The notes under the pieces are model-generated. The model did not search any database. It was not told the origin of the DNA and saw only the letters and a list, made by a program, of their open reading frames with translations. From Leptospiraceae bacterium (GTDB lineage Bacteria; Spirochaetota; Leptospiria; Turneriellales; Turneriellaceae), in assembly GCA_016788945.1 (NCBI GenBank), contig JAEUSA010000087.1, forward strand, positions 1 through 8,326: DNA of 8,326 bases, written 5' to 3'. Each line of letters begins with the position of its first letter. Within the stretch, counting starts at the first letter, position 1. Positions 1-5,188 of the stretch are shown one piece after another. Both the position numbers and the translations under genes were made by a program.

Positions 1-422
1 CACATCCCGAAAACCGGCGGTCTTTATTTGGCGGTGGCCGCTACAATAACCTTGTCGGCGCATTCGGCAAAGAAACGCTCAACGCGGTCGGTTTTGGTAT
101 GGGGGATGTCACCCTCGAAGATTTCTTGCGCACGCATAAGCTGCTTGTTGATCAGCCGCGCAAAGTTGCTCTCTATATCGCTCTGATGGATGACAAACTC
201 GCGACACATGCGCTGAAGCTTGCCACCGAACTGCGCACGCGCGGTTTGAGCGTAGAGGTTTCGCTCGGTGCGGCAAAACTGGGCAAACAGTTTCAGGAAG
301 CAGAGAAAAAAGGCATACCGCGCGTCCTGATCTTGGGTGAAGATGAAGCCGCGAGCGGACAATATGCGGTTAAAACGCTTGCGACCGGCGAGCAGACAAA
401 GGTTTCGGCTTCCGAAATTTGA
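1..422 (+). CDS. hisS: Histidyl-tRNA synthetase, C-terminal part (5' end outside window)
   Basis: This cytoplasmic class II aminoacyl-tRNA synthetase charges tRNA-His with histidine. The reading frame enters the window open at base 3 and ends at the TGA at 420-422, giving 139 visible residues. The histidine-B motif LFGGGRYNNLVGAFG is seen at visible residues 8-22 (family consensus GGGRYDGL), followed by the motif 3 region AVGFGMGDVTLEDFL. The rest is an alpha/beta HGTP-anticodon-binding domain (ALYIALMDD, then alternating helices and strands to VLILGEDEAASGQYAVKTL). The catalytic core with motifs 1 and 2 and RGLDYY lies upstream of the window. The usual motif 3 Glu-Arg pair is replaced by Val-Thr, which I believe occurs in a minority HisRS subfamily. 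The gene converges on the antiporter gene with 4 bp between stop codons. Identity is firm. The ATG at 99 is internal and is not the start. Confidence 0.95.
   Translation, partial: HPENRRSLFGGGRYNNLVGAFGKETLNAVGFGMGDVTLEDFLRTHKLLVDQPRKVALYIALMDDKLATHALKLATELRTRGLSVEVSLGAAKLGKQFQEAEKKGIPRVLILGEDEAASGQYAVKTLATGEQTKVSASEI
403..420. terminator. Hairpin at the end of hisS, possible bidirectional terminator
   Basis: A perfect 6-bp stem TTTCGG/CCGAAA (403-408 and 412-417) closes on the 3-nt loop CTT and is followed on the + strand by TTT. On the - strand it lies just downstream of the antiporter stop codon, where it could end that transcript, although only a short T stretch (CCTTTG) follows. It overlaps the last codons of hisS. 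The stem is seen directly; the terminator role is inferred from its place between convergent genes. Confidence 0.35.
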
Positions 423-426
423 TGCA

Positions 427-2118
427 TTAAGCCCGCGCCCCTTCGCCGGCGAATTCTTTTTCGACATTGGTCAGGTTGAGCAGTACCTCGGTGAGGTGCG
501 CCGCTGTCTCGAAATAGGGCAACAGCACCTCGCTTGCGCCTGCCTGCTTGAGTTGAGGTATTTGTGCTGCGGTGTCTGCGGTCGCGATAATGAATGCGTC
601 ACTGTTCAGGCTGCGGCAAATGCCAGTGATTTTTGCATTGCTTGTGCCGCGTAACAGCAGGTCGGGTATCGGCGAAACGATAATCTCTGAATCTGCAACC
701 CCGGCGTGCTGCAGCGTGTCCAGATGGCCGAAGTCGCCGTAGTAACAGGCAATGCTGCGCGCTTCGAGTTCGCGCACCGTTTCGAGGTTAAAGTCGATAA
801 TCATGATGTCGTCGATGATTTCAGGCCGCCGCAGCGCGATAAATTCAAGCAGCGCCTGAGCACCGCGGTGATAACCGAGAATTGTGATACGTTTTCCGCG
901 CTGTTTCGGTGGTACATCAGCAGTGTTGCCGTTGCGTGACGGGGAAAATCCTACCCGGATAATCAATTTTTCAAACACGGCATAGATATTGTGGTTGTAC
1001 TTGATAAGATATGAAGAAATCATCGAGGTAAACGACATCGCAAAAAGTATCGCGCCCAGCGTTTCTTGACTGATATGCCGAAAATTTACGCCCAAGCCGG
1101 CGATGACGAGAGAAAATTCGCTGATTTGCGCGAGGTTGAGGCTGGCGACAAACGCGTTGCGCAGCCCTGAGCGCCCGGCAAGGCTCAGCGGAATGATGAT
1201 CAGAAAACGGGCCGCGAACATAAAACCGACCAGCAAAATAACAGGACGCACATAACGCACATCGGGGAACGGAATCTCCATACCTAAAGAAATGAAGAAC
1301 ATGGTGAGAAAAACATCGCGCAGCGGCATGACCTTTGCGTTGACGTGAAAGCTATACGGGAAAGTTGAAATGGAAACGCCGGCAATCAACGCTCCCATTT
1401 CCATGGAGAGGCCCATGAGTTTTGCCGAACCCGCGACGGCAATGCACCACGCAATTGACAGCATGATCACCATTTCGGGGGTGCGGGCTATCGGAGCAAA
1501 GATGCGCCCGAGCAGAAAGCGGCTAAAGGTAAACGACGCGGCGATAAGTAAAACGGATTTTCCCAGAGCTATTAGAATCGGAACGACGCCGGGAGAGGCG
1601 AGGTTAGGCTGAATCGCCAGCACGAGAATTGCCCACAGATCTTGAAACAGGAGAATACCGAGCGTCAAGCGTCCCGCATGGGAATCGAGTTCGGCCTTAT
1701 CGGCAAGAATTTTGATGACGATTGCCGTGCTGCTAAGACTGACCGCGAGGGCGAAATACAGCGCCTCGAGGTTATTAGCACTCAGTGCATAACCCGTGAG
1801 CGTGAAGAACAGCAGTCCTGAAGCCAAGGTGAGCAAAAACTGCCCGGTACCGGCAATATAGACCTTGCGCAGCACCGAGATCAGATGCGCAGGTTGCATT
1901 TCGAGGCCGACGATAAACAGCAGCAAGATGAGGCCGATTTCGGAAATTGTCTCGATATTCTGCGTGTCGGTCACAAGCTGTGGCCCGATATGCGGGCCAA
2001 TAATCACACCGGCGATCAGGTAGGCGACAATTGCCGGCTGTTTCAGGCGTTCGACAAGGTAGCCCACAATAGTCGCGATGAGAAAAGTTATGGCGAGGTC
2101 GGTGAGCAGACTATGCAT
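427..2118 (-). CDS. CPA2-family monovalent cation:proton antiporter with RCK_N (TrkA-N) domain, Kef-like
   Basis: An inner-membrane exchanger of K+ (or Na+) against H+, of the Kef/CPA2 type. From the ATG at 2118 it has 563 residues. Residues about 5-375 form the many-helix Na+/H+ exchanger domain, with family signatures IVAYLIAGVIIGP, SLSSTAIVIKIL, the ion-site motif FQD (Gln159-Asp160), MEMGALIAGVSIS and AQISEFSLVI. A charged linker follows, then an RCK_N domain (about 410-530) starting RITILGYHRGAQ (Gly415), with the acidic residue in MIIDFN that normally contacts the nucleotide ribose, then YGDFGHLDTL. The Gln-Asp pair resembles the K+/H+ exchanger KefC more than Na+/H+ antiporters, but the ion cannot be fixed from sequence. 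The in-frame TTG at 2151 would add 11 residues (TPRACFTACG); the ATG was preferred because MHSLLTDLAI begins directly at the first membrane helix as in relatives. Neither start has a clear Shine-Dalgarno. No RCK_C domain is seen. Confidence 0.9.
   Translation of the reverse strand: MHSLLTDLAITFLIATIVGYLVERLKQPAIVAYLIAGVIIGPHIGPQLVTDTQNIETISEIGLILLLFIVGLEMQPAHLISVLRKVYIAGTGQFLLTLASGLLFFTLTGYALSANNLEALYFALAVSLSSTAIVIKILADKAELDSHAGRLTLGILLFQDLWAILVLAIQPNLASPGVVPILIALGKSVLLIAASFTFSRFLLGRIFAPIARTPEMVIMLSIAWCIAVAGSAKLMGLSMEMGALIAGVSISTFPYSFHVNAKVMPLRDVFLTMFFISLGMEIPFPDVRYVRPVILLVGFMFAARFLIIIPLSLAGRSGLRNAFVASLNLAQISEFSLVIAGLGVNFRHISQETLGAILFAMSFTSMISSYLIKYNHNIYAVFEKLIIRVGFSPSRNGNTADVPPKQRGKRITILGYHRGAQALLEFIALRRPEIIDDIMIIDFNLETVRELEARSIACYYGDFGHLDTLQHAGVADSEIIVSPIPDLLLRGTSNAKITGICRSLNSDAFIIATADTAAQIPQLKQAGASEVLLPYFETAAHLTEVLLNLTNVEKEFAGEGARA
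442..461 (+). terminator. Palindrome plus T-rich tract, possible hisS terminator
   Basis: The 12-bp perfect palindrome TTCGCCGGCGAA (442-453) is followed by TTCTTTTT (454-461). As RNA it can form a 4-bp TTCG/CGAA stem on a CCGG loop, or a longer imperfect stem with the C-rich bases upstream, ending in a U-rich tract. This suits termination of rightward hisS transcription. It lies inside the last codons of the oppositely oriented antiporter gene. The stem is short, so confidence is low. Confidence 0.3.
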
Positions 2119-2179
2119 GCCGCATGCCGTGAAGCAAGCGCGCGGCGTCAAATTAATCCGGCAATAAGCGGCGTGATGT

Positions 2180-2194
2180 CTGTACGGACTACAG
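2180..2194. promoter_or_regulatory. Dyad CTGTA-N5-TACAG in the divergent promoter, possible operator
   Basis: A perfect 5-bp inverted repeat, CTGTA (2180-2184) and TACAG (2190-2194), is separated by CGGAC. It abuts the rightward -10-like box and overlaps the leftward one, so a protein bound here could affect both the antiporter gene and corA. It resembles the Escherichia coli LexA box (CTGT-N8-ACAG) but the spacing is one base short, so I do not call it a LexA site. Function is inferred from position only. Confidence 0.25.
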
Positions 2195-2198
2195 TATA
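2193..2198 (-). promoter_or_regulatory. Candidate -10 box for the antiporter gene
   Basis: On the - strand this reads TATACT, one mismatch from TATAAT. A start of transcription near 2186 would give a leader of about 70 nt to the ATG at 2118. The best -35 at 17-nt spacing is TTATTT, which is poor. It overlaps the rightward -10 candidate and the dyad beside it. This is a pattern match only. Confidence 0.3.
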
Positions 2199-2200
2199 AG
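2195..2200 (+). promoter_or_regulatory. Candidate -10 box for corA
   Basis: TATAAG matches five of six -10 consensus bases. A start near 2207 would leave a leader of only about 20 nt before the corA ATG, too short for a Mg2+-sensing leader or riboswitch. The -35 is weak (GTGATG at 2173-2178, 16-nt spacing). This is a pattern match only. Confidence 0.35.
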
Positions 2201-2226
2201 GCGGCAGCTGACCGAAAATAAGATGT

Positions 2227-3192
2227 ATGCTCATCAACTGTGTCGCGTATCAGCAGGGCAAGCGACTCAGTGATATACCCGTTTCAGAGATCAGCGAATA
2301 CCTGAAAAAGCCCGATTGTTTTGTCTGGGTTGCCCTGCGCGATGCCAGTGAAGACGAACTGCTGCAGATGCAGGAGGAATTCTCACTGCATGACCTTGCG
2401 GTTGAAGATGCGAAACACGGCCACCAACGACCCAAAATCGAGGAATATGGCGATTCTATTTTCGCCGTGATGCATTTGATTGAGCTTGTCGGTAGCGAAT
2501 ACGCCACCGGCGAACTGGCCGTGTTCGTCGGCACCAACTATGTGCTCTCGGTACGCAGCCGCAGCCAGAAAACCTTTCTCGGTGTGCGTGACCGCTGTGA
2601 GCGCGAACCCGAACTCATGCAGCAGGGGGCAGGCTTCGTACTCTATGCGCTCATGGATGCGATTGTCGACAGCTATTTTCCGCTGATCGACGCGCTCGAA
2701 TCAGAACTCGACAGCATCGAAGACGAAATTTTTCACGAAACTGCGGCGCGCACCAGCATTCGCAGGCTGTACGAATTGAAATCCAAGATGGCCGTCTTGC
2801 GCCACGCGGTTTCTCCGCTGCTGGAGGCAGTCAGCAAACTGCATTCGGGTCGGGTACCTCAGGTATGCGCCCAGAGCGAACACTACTTTCGTGATGTCTA
2901 TGATCATCTCTCGCGCATCAATGCCGCAATTGAAACTATTCGCGATACCATCGGCACGGCAATGCAGGTCAATTTGGCGATGGTGACGATTGAAGAAAGC
3001 GCGATCACCAAGCGCCTCGCTGGCTGGGCGGGCATCTTTGCCGTCGCCACTGCGTTCGCGGGAATATGGGGGATGAATTTCAAATTTATGCCTGAATTGC
3101 AGTGGGAGTATGGCTATCCACTCGCGTTGGTGACAATCGTTGGGGCCTGCGGTTTGCTGTACTACAAATTCAAGCGCGCGCGTTGGCTGTAA
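2227..3192 (+). CDS. corA: Magnesium/cobalt transport protein CorA
   Basis: CorA is a homopentameric inner-membrane channel that brings in Mg2+ (also Co2+ and Ni2+) and is gated by intracellular Mg2+. At 321 residues it is full length for the family. Residues 1 to about 260 are the soluble alpha/beta and long-helix domain (VWVALRDA, HDLAVEDAKHGHQRPKIEEY, ALMDAIVDSYFPLIDALESELDSIEDEIF). The C-terminus has two membrane helices, about 264-283 and 297-313. The signature Gly-Met-Asn is at 282-284 and the loop MPEL at 288-291, followed by WEYGYPLAL and a basic tail KFKRARWL. Trp281 precedes GMN where Tyr is common. The ATG at 2227 fits the family N-terminus (MLINCVAYQ); the ATG at 2223 is out of frame. 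The ribosome site is weak (AATAAG). The gene is divergent from the antiporter and 143 bp upstream of kdpF. Confidence 0.95.
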   Translation: MLINCVAYQQGKRLSDIPVSEISEYLKKPDCFVWVALRDASEDELLQMQEEFSLHDLAVEDAKHGHQRPKIEEYGDSIFAVMHLIELVGSEYATGELAVFVGTNYVLSVRSRSQKTFLGVRDRCEREPELMQQGAGFVLYALMDAIVDSYFPLIDALESELDSIEDEIFHETAARTSIRRLYELKSKMAVLRHAVSPLLEAVSKLHSGRVPQVCAQSEHYFRDVYDHLSRINAAIETIRDTIGTAMQVNLAMVTIEESAITKRLAGWAGIFAVATAFAGIWGMNFKFMPELQWEYGYPLALVTIVGACGLLYYKFKRARWL

Positions 3193-3204
3193 AACCTGTT
3201 GTTA

Positions 3205-3220
3205 CTGGGCAATAACCCGG
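3205..3220 (+). other. Small hairpin after corA
   Basis: CTGGG (3205-3209) and CCCGG (3216-3220) can pair, with one G-U pair, over the loop CAATAA. It starts 13 bases after the corA stop codon. No run of T follows, so it is not a convincing intrinsic terminator; it could be a 3'-end stabilising stem, or corA transcripts may read on toward kdp. Confidence 0.25.
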
Positions 3221-3250
3221 CAAAGGATAACTGGCCTCCCTTATTCCGCA

Positions 3251-3279
3251 TATTCTAACAGCTTTTTTACTGCTATAGT
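3251..3279 (+). promoter_or_regulatory. Candidate kdp operon promoter with extended -10
   Basis: TGCTATAGT (3271-3279) matches an extended -10 (TGNTATAAT) with one mismatch. The hexamer 17 bases upstream, TATTCT (3251-3256), is a poor -35, and a T run (GCTTTTTTACTG, 3261-3272) fills the spacer. A weak -35 with an AT-rich tract is what one expects of an activator-dependent promoter; kdp operons are normally turned on by KdpE, and the E. coli KdpE site is T-rich. Transcription would start near 3286, about 50 nt before kdpF. The role of KdpE here is inference. Confidence 0.45.
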
Positions 3280-3291
3280 CTATTCTTAACA
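3251..3291 (+). repeat. Imperfect direct repeats in kdp promoter, 30 bp apart
   Basis: TATTCTAACA (3251-3260) recurs as TATTCTTAACA (3281-3291), differing by one inserted T. The copies start exactly 30 bp apart, close to three helical turns, and bracket the -10 box. Such same-face repeats can be tandem binding sites for a response regulator. The repeat is seen directly; the binding role is a guess. Confidence 0.35.
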
Positions 3292-3298
3292 CCATTTA

Positions 3299-3315
3299 TG
3301 CGGGCGACGACCGCA
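3299..3315 (+). other. Leader hairpin upstream of kdpF
   Basis: TGCGG (3299-3303) and CCGCA (3311-3315) form a perfect 5-bp stem over GCGACGA. It would lie in the kdp 5' leader if transcription starts near 3286, and ends about 20 bases before the kdpF ATG. The upstream CCGCATA (3246-3252) is also an inverted copy of TATGCGG (3297-3303), so the same bases could pair with either partner in DNA. No known riboswitch fold (for example c-di-AMP) fits in so short a leader. Confidence 0.3.
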
Positions 3316-3335
3316 GCATTTGGCAATCTCAAGCT

Positions 3336-3425
3336 ATGAATACAGAAGTCATGCTTGCGGGCATTGCCGGTGTACTGATTCTCGTCTATCTCACGTACAC
3401 GGTCATTCGGCCGGAGAATTTTTAA
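3336..3425 (+). CDS. kdpF: K+-transporting ATPase subunit KdpF (29 residues)
   Basis: A very small inner-membrane peptide that stabilises the KdpFABC high-affinity K+ pump. The frame runs from the ATG at 3336 to the TAA at 3423-3425 and encodes 29 residues, the normal KdpF length. It begins MNTEVMLAG, has one membrane helix (about residues 5-23, AGVLILVYLTYTVI), and ends in the family-typical tail IRPENF after the Tyr-rich segment (compare YxxYxxxRPExF in other KdpF). Its place is diagnostic: first in the operon, 8 bp before kdpA. The Shine-Dalgarno is weak (CAAGCT just upstream). Because it is so short, automated gene callers often miss it. Identity rests on length, single helix, tail motif and synteny together. 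Confidence 0.9.
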   Translation: MNTEVMLAGIAGVLILVYLTYTVIRPENF

Positions 3426-3428
3426 GAG
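3424..3428 (+). promoter_or_regulatory. Ribosome binding site deciding the kdpA start
   Basis: AAGAG lies 5 nt before the ATG at 3434 and overlaps the kdpF stop codon. The in-frame GTG at 3428 overlaps the site itself, so ATG 3434 is the better start. The open frame running up to a TTG at 3320 is a read-through of kdpF in another frame. Confidence 0.6.
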
Positions 3429-3433
3429 TGCCG

Positions 3434-5176
3434 ATGAGCGAACGCGATTACTGGCAACTCGCCATCTATTTTGCTGCAGTTCTGATACTATCGCCTTTCA
3501 TCGGCAAATACGTGGCGCGGGTCTTTCAGGGCGAAAAAACTTTGTTCACGCCCCTCTTAGGTTGGCTCGAACGCTTGATCTACCGCATTTCGGGTGTGAA
3601 AACAGAGACAGAGATGAGCTGGAAACAGTATACCTTTGCGCTTATGGTATTTAATCTTTTAGGTTTTGTGGTCGTTTTCATTCTGCAGTTGTTTCAGTCC
3701 AAACTGCCGCTGAATCCGCAAAAGCTGCCGGATGTTCCGTTGCTGCTGGCGCTGAACACCGCCGTCAGTTTTATGACGAATACGAACTGGCAGGCTTATT
3801 CGGGTGAGAATACGCTGAGTTACCTTGTGCAGCTTATAGGCCTCAACGTGCAGAATTTTCTGAGCGCAGCCACCGGATTTGCCGTCCTTCTCGCAATGGT
3901 CAGGGGACTGATCAGCAAAGGTTCAACATCGCTCGGCAATTTCTGGATCGATCTCACCCGGGCGACGCTCTACGTTCTCTTGCCGCTCTCGATTTTGTTC
4001 TCGCTACTTTTAGTCACACAGGGAGTCGTGCAGAGCTTTAACCCCTACAGAGAAGTGAAAACGCTCGAGATTCAGAAAGATGCGACGGGTAATGGCACAG
4101 AACACGAGGCAAAACCCGCTTTGCGCATTCAGCAATTACCCTTAGGACCCGCCGCGTCACAAATCGCGATCAAACAATTAGGCACAAACGGTGGTGGCTT
4201 CTTCGGGGTAAATAGTGCACACCCTTTTGAGAATCCCACCCCGCTTTCAAACTTTCTGCAGTTGCTGGCCATATTGCTGTTACCTATCGCCTGTGTTGCG
4301 ATGTTCGGTGAAATGATCGGTGCGAAAAGGCATGGCTATGCCCTGCTGACTGCCATGTTTGTGATCTTTTTCGCAGGCCTCGCAGTGATGCTCTATTTTG
4401 AACACCGCGGGAACCCTGTTTTCGGCGGATTAAGCAATCTTGAAGGCAAGGAACTTCGGTTTGGTATCACCAACAGCGTGTTATGGGGTGCAGCGACTAC
4501 GGCGGCCTCGAATGGCTCGGTGAACGCGATGCACGACAGTTTTCAGGCCATCCCCGGAATGGTGACCCTGTTTAATATTATGCTTGGAGAGGTTGTTTTC
4601 GGCGGTGTTGGCGCCGGCCTTTACGGCATGTTGACCCACGTCATCATCACGGTCTTTCTCGCCGGTCTGATGGTCGGGCGCACTCCCGAGTATCTCGGAA
4701 AAAAAATTGAAGCGAAAGAAGTGAAGCTGGCAATGCTGGCGATCGTGGTTCCATCGGCTGCGATTCTGGTCGGAACCGCCATCGCGGTGTTGTCGCCGCA
4801 GGCCGTGCTCAGCCTGAATAACAAGGGGCCTCACGGGCTGACAGAAATTTTGTATGCCTTCTCTTCGGCTGCGGGTAACAACGGCAGCGCCTTCGCTGGC
4901 CTAAATGCCAACACGGATTTCTACAATATCGCCCTCGCGATTGCGATGTTTTTCGGCCGCTTTGCCGTCATTATTCCGGTGCTCGCAATCGGCGGCAGTA
5001 TGGCGGCCAAAAAAACACTGCCGCAATCAGCGGGAACATTCCGCACCGATACGACCGTGTTTATCATTTTGCTTGTGGCAGAGATCGTGATCGTGGGCGG
5101 TCTGACATTCTTTCCCGCTCTAACGCTCGGGCCAATAGTCGAGCACTATCTCGTGCCGGCTGCGAGACTATTCTGA
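3434..5176 (+). CDS. kdpA: K+-transporting ATPase potassium-binding subunit KdpA
   Basis: KdpA is the channel-like, K+-selective inner-membrane subunit of KdpFABC, related to SKT/Trk channels. It takes K+ from the periplasm and passes it through an intersubunit tunnel to KdpB. It has 580 residues against about 557 in E. coli. All four pore-loop filter segments are present: TNTNW (115-119), GTNGGGFF (250-257), SNGS (359-362) in TTAASNGSVNAMHDS, and NNGS (482-485) in AAGNNGSAFAGL. Other family blocks are KQYTFALM, PLNPQKLPD, LALNTAVSF, VQNFLSAATG, GEVVFGGVGAGLYGM and GRTPEYLGKKIEAKEVKL. The third filter has Asn360 where E. coli has Cys344. A hydrophilic insert of about 16 residues (around KDATGNGTEHEAKPA) precedes the second filter and explains most of the extra length. 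It is 12 bp upstream of kdpB in the same transcription unit. Confidence 0.97.
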   Translation: MSERDYWQLAIYFAAVLILSPFIGKYVARVFQGEKTLFTPLLGWLERLIYRISGVKTETEMSWKQYTFALMVFNLLGFVVVFILQLFQSKLPLNPQKLPDVPLLLALNTAVSFMTNTNWQAYSGENTLSYLVQLIGLNVQNFLSAATGFAVLLAMVRGLISKGSTSLGNFWIDLTRATLYVLLPLSILFSLLLVTQGVVQSFNPYREVKTLEIQKDATGNGTEHEAKPALRIQQLPLGPAASQIAIKQLGTNGGGFFGVNSAHPFENPTPLSNFLQLLAILLLPIACVAMFGEMIGAKRHGYALLTAMFVIFFAGLAVMLYFEHRGNPVFGGLSNLEGKELRFGITNSVLWGAATTAASNGSVNAMHDSFQAIPGMVTLFNIMLGEVVFGGVGAGLYGMLTHVIITVFLAGLMVGRTPEYLGKKIEAKEVKLAMLAIVVPSAAILVGTAIAVLSPQAVLSLNNKGPHGLTEILYAFSSAAGNNGSAFAGLNANTDFYNIALAIAMFFGRFAVIIPVLAIGGSMAAKKTLPQSAGTFRTDTTVFIILLVAEIVIVGGLTFFPALTLGPIVEHYLVPAARLF

Positions 5177-5178
5177 TC

Positions 5179-5184
5179 GAGGGA
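5179..5184 (+). promoter_or_regulatory. Ribosome binding site of kdpB
   Basis: GAGGGA lies 4 nt before the kdpB ATG, immediately after the kdpA stop codon. It supports ATG 5189 as the start. Confidence 0.6.
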
Positions 5185-5188
5185 AAAT

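Noticed and set aside
24..467. 147-codon open frame on the - strand over the end of hisS
   Set aside because: It is antisense to the conserved HisRS frame, spans both gene ends at the convergence, and has no family resemblance.
2180..2194. LexA/SOS box
   Set aside because: The half sites CTGT and ACAG are 7 bases apart rather than the 8 of the E. coli consensus, and neither neighbour is an SOS gene.
3286..3335. c-di-AMP (ydaO-type) or Mg2+ riboswitch in a transporter leader
   Set aside because: The leader is only about 50 nt with one small hairpin, and the corA leader is about 20 nt. Both are far too short for these riboswitches.
3320..3433. N-terminal extension of kdpA from a TTG codon
   Set aside because: The extension is Cys/His-rich, unlike any KdpA N-terminus, overlaps kdpF in another frame, and the ATG at 3434 has its own ribosome site at the proper distance.
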